Shown here: one piece after another, positions 57,401 to 64,000 of the stretch
Position numbering within the stretch: the stretch's first letter is position 1
How the letters are laid out: each line of letters opens with the position of its first letter
From: Asterias amurensis
Taxonomy: Eukaryota; Echinodermata; Asteroidea; Forcipulatida; Asteriidae
Assembly: GCF_032118995.1 (NCBI RefSeq)
Contig: NC_092654.1
Location: forward strand, 11,230,284-11,294,283
Length of the DNA stretch: 64,000 nucleotides
Direction of reading: 5' to 3'
The notes under the pieces: model-generated
Database searches by the model: none
The model's input: the letters and a program-made list of their open reading frames with translations, nothing else
Told to the model about the DNA's origin: nothing
Translations under genes and position numbers: made by a program

Positions 57401-60400
57401 CATCTAACGGAGTTGCTGGGATCGACCTGTCGCTGTATCTGGATGCCTCACTCTCTACTTCAACAGGTAGATAGTTTTTGTATAAATAAATTAGTCTATA
57501 ACATTTACAATCTGTCAAAGCTCTATTTAATTCTGAATCTTCCTGCTTTTAGTTTTTGGTATGTGTTATTCAGGTTGGCTGTTTAATGACTGACTGGGAC
57601 ATTGACTGAACCATCTAACGAAGTTACTGGGATCGACCTGTCGCTGTATCTGGATGCCTTACTCTCTACTTTAACAGCTACATATTTTTTTGTATAAATA
57701 AATAAGTCTATAACATTTACAATCTGTCAAAGCTCTATTTATTTCTGAATCTTCCTGCTTTTAGTTTTTGGTATGTGTTATTCAGGTTTGCTGTTTAATG
57801 AATGACTGGGACAATGACTGAACCATCTAACGGAGTTGCTGGGATCGACCTGTCGCTGTTTCTGGATGCCTTACTCTCTACTTCAACAGTTAGATATTTT
57901 TTGTATAAATAAATTAGTCTATAACATTTACAATCTTCAAAAGCTTTATTTAATTCAAAGTCTTCCTACTTTTAGTTTTTGGTATGTGTTATTCAGGTTG
58001 GCTGTTTACTGACTGACTGGAACAATGACTGAACTATCTAACGGAGTTGCTGGGATCGACCTGTCGCTGTTTCTGGATGCCTTACTTTCTACTTTAATGG
58101 GAAAATATATTTTGTATAAATAAATTAGTCTATAACATTTACAATCTTCAAAAGCTCTATTTAATTCAAAGTCTTCCTGCTTTTAGTTTTTGGTATGTGT
58201 TATTCAGATTACTGTTTGATGACTGACTGGGACATTGACTGAACCATCTAACGAAGTTACTGGGATCAACCTGTCGCTGTATCTGGATACCTTACTCTCT
58301 ACTTTAACAGGTATATATTTTTTTGTATAATTAAATAAGTCTATAACATATACAATCTGTCTTAGCTCTTTTTAATTCTGAATCTTCCTGCTTTTAGTTT
58401 TTGGTATGTGTTATTCAGGTTCGCTGTTTAATGAATGACTGGGACAATGACTGAACCATCAAACTGAGTTGCTGGGATCGACCTGTCGCTGTTACTGGAT
58501 GCCTTACTCTCTACTTCAACAGTTAGATATTTTTTGTATAAATAAATTAGTCTATAACATTTACAATCTTCAAAAGCTCTATTTAATTCAAAATCTTCCT
58601 ACTTTTAGTTTTTGGTATGTGTTATTCAGATTACTGTTTGATGACTGACTGGGACGTTGACTGAACTATCTAACGGAGTTGCTGGGATCGACCTGTCGCT
58701 GTTTCTGGATGCTTTACTCTCTACTTCAACAGTTAGATATTTTTTGTATTAATAAATTAGTCTATAACATTAACAATCTTTAAAAGCTCTGTTTAATTCA
58801 AAGTCTTCCTACTTTTAGTTTTTGGTATGTGTGTTATTCAGGTTGGCTGTTTGATGAATGACTGGGACATTGACTGGACCATCTAACGGAGTTGCTGGGA
58901 TCGACCTGTCGCTGTATCTGGATGCCTTACTCTCTACTTCAACAGTTAGATATTTTTTGTATAAATAAATTAGTCTATAACATTAACAATCTTCAAAAGC
59001 TCTGTTTAATTCAAAGTCTTCCTACTTTTAGTTTTTGGTATGTGTGTTATTCAGGTTGGCTGTTTGATGAATGACTGGGACATTGACTGAACCATCTAAC
59101 GGAGTTGCTGGGATCGACCTGTCGCTGTTTCTGGATGCCTTACTCTACTTCAACAGGTAGATATTGTTTGTATAAATAAATTAGTCTATAACATTTACAA
59201 TCTTCAAAAGCTCTATTTAATTCAAAGTCTTCCTGCTTTTAGTTTTTGGTATGTGTTATTCAGATTACTGTTTGATGACTGACTGGGACATTGACTGAAC
59301 CATCTAACGAAGTTACTGGGATCAACCTGTCGCTGTATCTGGATACCTTACTCTCTACTTTAACAGGTATATATTTTTTGTATAATTAAATAAGTCTATA
59401 ACATTTACAATCTGTCTCAGCTCTTTTTAATTCTGAATCTTCCTGCTTTTAGTTTTTGGTATGTGTTATTCAGGTTCGCTGTTTAATGAATGACTCGGAC
59501 AATGACTGAACCATCTAACGGAGTTGCTGGGATCGACCTGTCGCTGTTACTGGATGCCTTACTCTCTACTTCAACAGTTAGATATTTTTTGTATAAATAA
59601 ATTAGTCTATAACATTTACAATCTTCAAAAGCTCTATTTAATTCAAAGTCTTCCTACTTTTAGTTTTTGGTATGTGTTATTCAGATTACTGTTTGATGAC
59701 TGACTGGGACGTTGACTGAACTATCTAACGGAGTTGCTGGGATCGACCTGTCGCTGTTTCTGGATGCTTTACTCTCTACTTCAACAGTTAGATATTTTTT
59801 GTATTAATAAATTAGTCTATAACATTAACAATCTTTAAAAGCTCTGTTTAATTCAAAGTCTTCCTACTTTTAGTTTTTGGTATGTGTGTTATTCAGGTTG
59901 GCTGTTTGATGAATGACTGGGACATTGACTGGACCATCTAACGGAGTTGCTGGGATCGACCTGTCGCTGTATCTGGATGCCTTACTCTCTACTTCAACAG
60001 TTAGATATTTTTTGTATAAATAAATTAGTCTATAACATTAACAATCTTCAAAAGCTCTGTTTAATTCAAAGTCTTCCTACTTTTAGTTTTTGGTATGTGT
60101 GTTATTCAGGTTGGCTGTTTGATGAATGACTGGGACATTGACTGAACCATCTAACGGAGTTGCTGGGATCGACCTGTCGCTGTTTCTGGATGCCTTACTC
60201 TACTTCAACAGGTAGATATTGTTTGTATAAATAAATTAGTCTATAACATTTACAATCTTCAAAAGCTCTATTTAATTCAAAGTCTTCCTGCTTTTAGTTT
60301 TTGGTATGTGTTATTCAGATTACTGTTTGATGACTGACTGGGACATTGACTGAACCATCTAACGAAGTTACTGGGATCAACCTGTCGCTGTATCTGGATA

Positions 60401-63400
60401 CCTTACTCTCTACTTTAACAGGTATATATTTTTTGTATAATTAAATAAGTCTATAACATTTACAATCTGTCTCAGCTCTTTTTAATTCTGAATCTTCCTG
60501 CTTTTAGTTTTTGGTATGTGTTATTCAGGTTCGCTGTTTAATGAATGACTCGGACAATGACTGAACCATCTAACGGAGTTGCTGGGATCGACCTGTCGCT
60601 GTTACTGGATGCCTTACTCTCTACTTCAACAGTTAGATATTTTTTGTATAAATAAATTAGTCTATAACATTTACAATCTTCAAAAGCTCTATTTAATTCA
60701 AAATCTTCCTACTTTTAGTTTTTGGTATGTGTTATTCAGATTACTGTTTGATGACTGACTGGGACGTTGACTGAACTATCTAACGGAGTTGCTGGGATCG
60801 ACCTGTCGCTGTTTCTGGATGCTTTACTCTCTACTTCAACAGTTAGATATTTTTTGTATAAATAAATTAGTCTATAACATTAACAATCTTCAAAAGCTCT
60901 GTTTAATTCAAAGTCTTCCTACTTTTAGTTTTTGGTATGTGTGTTATTCAGGTTGGCTGTTTGATGAATGACTGGGACAATGACTGAACCATCTAACGGA
61001 GTTGCTGGGATCGACCTGTCGCTGTTACTGGATGCCTTACTCTTTACTTCAACAGTTACATATTTTTTGTATAAATAAATTAGTCTATAACAGTTACAAT
61101 CTTCAAAAGCTCTAATTAATTCAAAGTCTTCCTACTTTTAGTTTTTGGTATGTGTTATTCAGGTTGGCTGTTTGATGAGTGAGAGGGACGTTGACTGGAC
61201 CATCTAACGGAGTTGCTGGGATCGACCTGTCGCTGTTTCTGGATGCCTTACTTTCTACTTCAACAGGTAGATATTTTTTGTATGAATAAATTAGTCTATA
61301 ACATTTACAATCTTCAAAAGCTCTATTTAATTCAAAGTTTTCCTGCTTTTAGTTTTTGGTATGTGTTATTCAGATTACTGTTTGATGACTGACTGGGACG
61401 TTGACTGAACCATCTAACGAAGTTACTGGGATCGACCTGTCGCTGTATCTGGATGCCTTACTCTCTACTTTAACAGTTAGATATTTTTTGTATAAATAAA
61501 TTAGTCTATAACATTTACAATCTGTCAAAGCTCTATTTATTTCTGAATCTTCCTGCTTTTAGTTTTTGGTATGTGTTATTCAGGTTTGCTGTTTAATGAA
61601 TGACTGGGACAATGACTGGACCATCTAACGGAGTTGCTGGGATCGACCTGTCGCTGTTACTGGATGCCTTACTCTCTACTTCAACAGGTAGATATTTTTT
61701 GTATAAATAAATTAGTCTATAACATTTACAATCATCAAAAGCTCTATTTAATTCAAAGTCTTCCTACTTTTAGTTTTTGGTATGTGTTATTCAGATTACT
61801 GTTTGATGACTGACTGGGACGTTGACTGTACTATCTAACGGAGTTCCTGGGATCGACCTGTCGCTGTTTCTGGATGCCTTACTTTCTACTTTAAAGGGAA
61901 AATATATTTTGTATAATTAAATTAGTCTATAACATTTACAATCTTCAAAGGCTCTATTTTATTCAAAGTCTTCCTGCTTTTAGTTTTTGGTATGTGTTAT
62001 TCAGATTACTGTTTGATGACTGACTGGGACGTTGACTGAACCATCTAACGAAGTTACTGGGATCGACCTGTCGCTGTATCTGGATGCCTTACTCTCTACT
62101 TTAACAGTTAGATATTTTTTGTATAAATAAATTAGTCTATAACATTTACAATCATCAAAAGCTCTATTTAATTCAAAGTCTTCCTACTTTTAGTTTTTGG
62201 TATGTGTTATTCAGATTACTGTTTGATGACTGACTGGGACGTTGACTGAACTATCTAACGGAGTTGCTGGGATCGACCTGTCGCTGTTTCTGGATGCCTT
62301 ACTTTCTACTTTAAAGGGAAAATATATTTTGTATAATTAAATTAGTCTATAACATTTACAATCTTCAAAAGCTCTATTTGATTCAAAGTCTTCCTGCTTT
62401 TAGTTTTTGGTATGTGTTATTCAGATTATTGTTTGATGACCGACTGGGACATTGACTGAACCATCTAACGAAGTTACTGGGATCAACCTGTCGCTGTATC
62501 TGGATACCTTACTCTCTACTTTAACAGGTATATATTTTTTGTATAATTAAATAAGTCTATAACATTTACAATCTGTCTTAGCTCTATTTAATTCTGAATC
62601 TTCCTGCTTTTAGTTTTTGGTATGTGTTATTCAGGTTCGCTGTTTAATGAATGACTGGGACAATGACTGAACCATCTAACGGAGTTGCTGGGATCGACCT
62701 GTCGCTGTTACTGGATGCCTTACTCTCTACTTCAACAGTTAGATATTTTTTGTATAAATAAATTAGTCTATAACATTTACAATCTTCAAAAGCTCTATTT
62801 AATTCAAAATCTTCCTACTTTTAGTTTTTGGTATGTGTTATTCAGATTACTGTTTGATGACTGACTGGGACGTTGACTGAACCATCTAACGGAGTTGCTG
62901 GGATCGACCTGTCGCTGTTTCTGGATGCTTTACTCTCTACTTCAACAGTTAGATATTTTTTGTATAAATAAATTGGTCTATAACATTTACAATCTTCAAA
63001 AGCTCTGTTTAATTCAAAGTCTTCCTACTTTTAGTTTTTGGTATGTGTGTTATTCAGGTTGGCTGTTTGATGAATGACTGGGACAATGACTGAACCATCT
63101 AACGGAGTTGCTGGGATCGACCTGTCGCTGTTACTGGATGCCTTACTCTTTACTTCAACAGTTAGATATTTTTTGTATAAATAAATTAGTCTATAACATT
63201 TACAATCTTCAAAAGCTCTATTTAATTCAAAGTTTTCCTGCTTTTAGTTTTTGGTATGTGTTATTCAGATTACTGTTTGATGACTGACTGGGACGTTGAC
63301 TGAACCATCTAACGAAGTTACTGGGATCGACCTGTCGCTGTATCTGGATGCCTTACTCTCTACTTTAACAGGTACATATGTTTTTTGTATAAATAAATAA

Positions 63401-64000
63401 GTCTATCACATTTACAATCTGTCAAAGCTCTATTTATTTCTGAATCTTCCTGCTTTTAGTTTTTGGTATGTGTTATTCAGGTTTGCTGTTTAATGAATGA
63501 CTGGGACAATGACTGAACCATCAAACTGAGTTGCTGGGATCGACCTGTCGCTGTTTCTGGATGCCTTACTTTCTACTTCAACAGGTAGATATTTTTTGTG
63601 TAAATAAATTAGTCTATGACATTTATAATCTACAAAAGCCCTATTAAATTCACAATCTTCATGCTATTAGTTTTTGGTATGTGTTATTCAGGTTGGCTGT
63701 TTGAAGACTGACTGGGACGTTGACTGGACCATCTAACGGAGTTGCTGGGATCGACCTGTCGCTATTTCTGTATGCCTTACTTTCTACTTCAACAGGTAGA
63801 TATTTTTTGTATAAATAAATTAGTCTATAACATTTACAATCTTCAAAAGCTCTATTTAATTCAAAGTCTTCCTACTTTTAGTTTTTGGTATGTGTTATTC
63901 AGATAACTGTTTGATGACTGACTGGGACGTTGACTGAACCATCTAACAGAGTTGCTGGGATCGACCTGTCGCTGTTTCTGGATGCCTTACTTTCTACTTT
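54408..64000. repeat. satellite array, ~211-bp monomer, about 45 copies, open-ended
   Basis: Head-to-tail monomers with start-to-start spacing of 210-211 bp (AGTTTTTGGTATGTGTTATT at 54602, 54813, 55023, 55234 and so on to the window end). The most constant core is GTTGCTGGGATCGACCTGTC followed by GCTGT.TCTGGATGCCTTAC. More variable positions lie around the T-run after TTCAACAGGTAGATA and in CTGTTTGATGA.TGACTGGGA. No monomer has an open frame on the plus strand through the core. The array runs off the window at 64000 in mid-monomer. Confidence 0.97.
58202..60312. repeat. higher-order repeat: two 1055-bp, five-monomer units
   Basis: Diagnostic variants recur in order at 1055-1056 bp: GTTACTGGGATCAACCTGTC with TGGATACC (58202, 59258, 60313), then CAGGTTCGCTGTTTAATG, a GATTACTG monomer, two GGTATGTGTGTTATTCAGG monomers, and a two-base deletion (CCTTACTCTACTTCAACAGG near 59138 and 60192). 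The third unit keeps only the first three to four monomers before switching type. Confidence 0.88.

Noticed and set aside
56779..63077. Repeated 60-codon frames (MLGSTCRC..., five copies) in the satellite
   Set aside because: They arise from identical satellite monomers, start on TTG-type codons, span the AT-rich linker and are lost in most monomers by single changes.
54408..64000. Monomer read as a repeated mini-exon (TTATTCAG acceptor, CAACAG|GTAGAT donor)
   Set aside because: The apparent donor is often CAGTTAGAT, with no GT, and the would-be exon has stops in all plus-strand frames. A splicing role is not supported.
54408..64000. CRISPR array
   Set aside because: Units are ~211 bp with no short repeat/unique spacer pattern, and the genome is eukaryotic.

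Overview
This is eukaryotic DNA. Genes are split into many exons with GT-AG introns, the background is AT-rich, and transposon-derived repeats are dense. The gene set and the repeat style (short foldback MITEs, tRNA-derived SINEs, a non-LTR retrotransposon) point to a marine deuterostome invertebrate. An echinoderm, perhaps a sea star, is my best guess, but it rests on general resemblance and not on a search.

Three protein-coding genes can be reconstructed exon by exon with consistent reading phase. (1) A plus-strand basic helix-loop-helix (bHLH) transcription factor has coding exons at 5371-7429, 11114-11280, 18961-19036 and 22637-22752 (805 aa). It has a very long Ser/Thr/Pro-rich N-terminal half and a FIGLA/achaete-scute-like bHLH at residues of about 616-673. 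(2) A minus-strand TMEM9-family gene has five exons between 29515 and 26216 (167 aa): signal peptide, Cys-rich luminal part, one membrane helix and a basic tail. (3) A plus-strand STRAP/UNRIP WD40 gene has seven exons between 29703 and 42039 (334 aa). TMEM9 and STRAP are head to head with only 187 bp between their start codons, so they probably share a bidirectional promoter.

Layout: 1-5290 is intergenic with repeats. 5291-22752 is the bHLH gene, with large repeat-bearing introns that also hold several unexplained GC-rich islands. 22753-26215 is repeats. 26216-29515 is TMEM9 and 29703-42039 is STRAP. STRAP intron 1 carries minisatellites, and its intron 3 carries a 5'-truncated non-LTR retrotransposon next to a decayed FLYWCH/MULE transposase relic. 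42040-48200 is repeat-rich non-coding DNA with a nested MITE. 48290-53300 is a diverged local duplication containing short-period repeats and reverse-strand tRNA-derived SINEs. 53529-54180 is a decayed retrotransposon Gag-like fragment, followed by a SINE/LINE 3' end.

From about 54408 to the window end there is an open-ended satellite array of a ~211-bp monomer (about 45 copies). It has internal higher-order structure: a 1055-bp five-monomer unit and larger block duplications.

At least five families of short foldback or non-autonomous elements are scattered through introns and spacers. I found no rRNA gene, no clear functional tRNA gene, no CRISPR array and no prokaryotic features. The three genes have no evident shared pathway; their adjacency looks like ordinary genome order.
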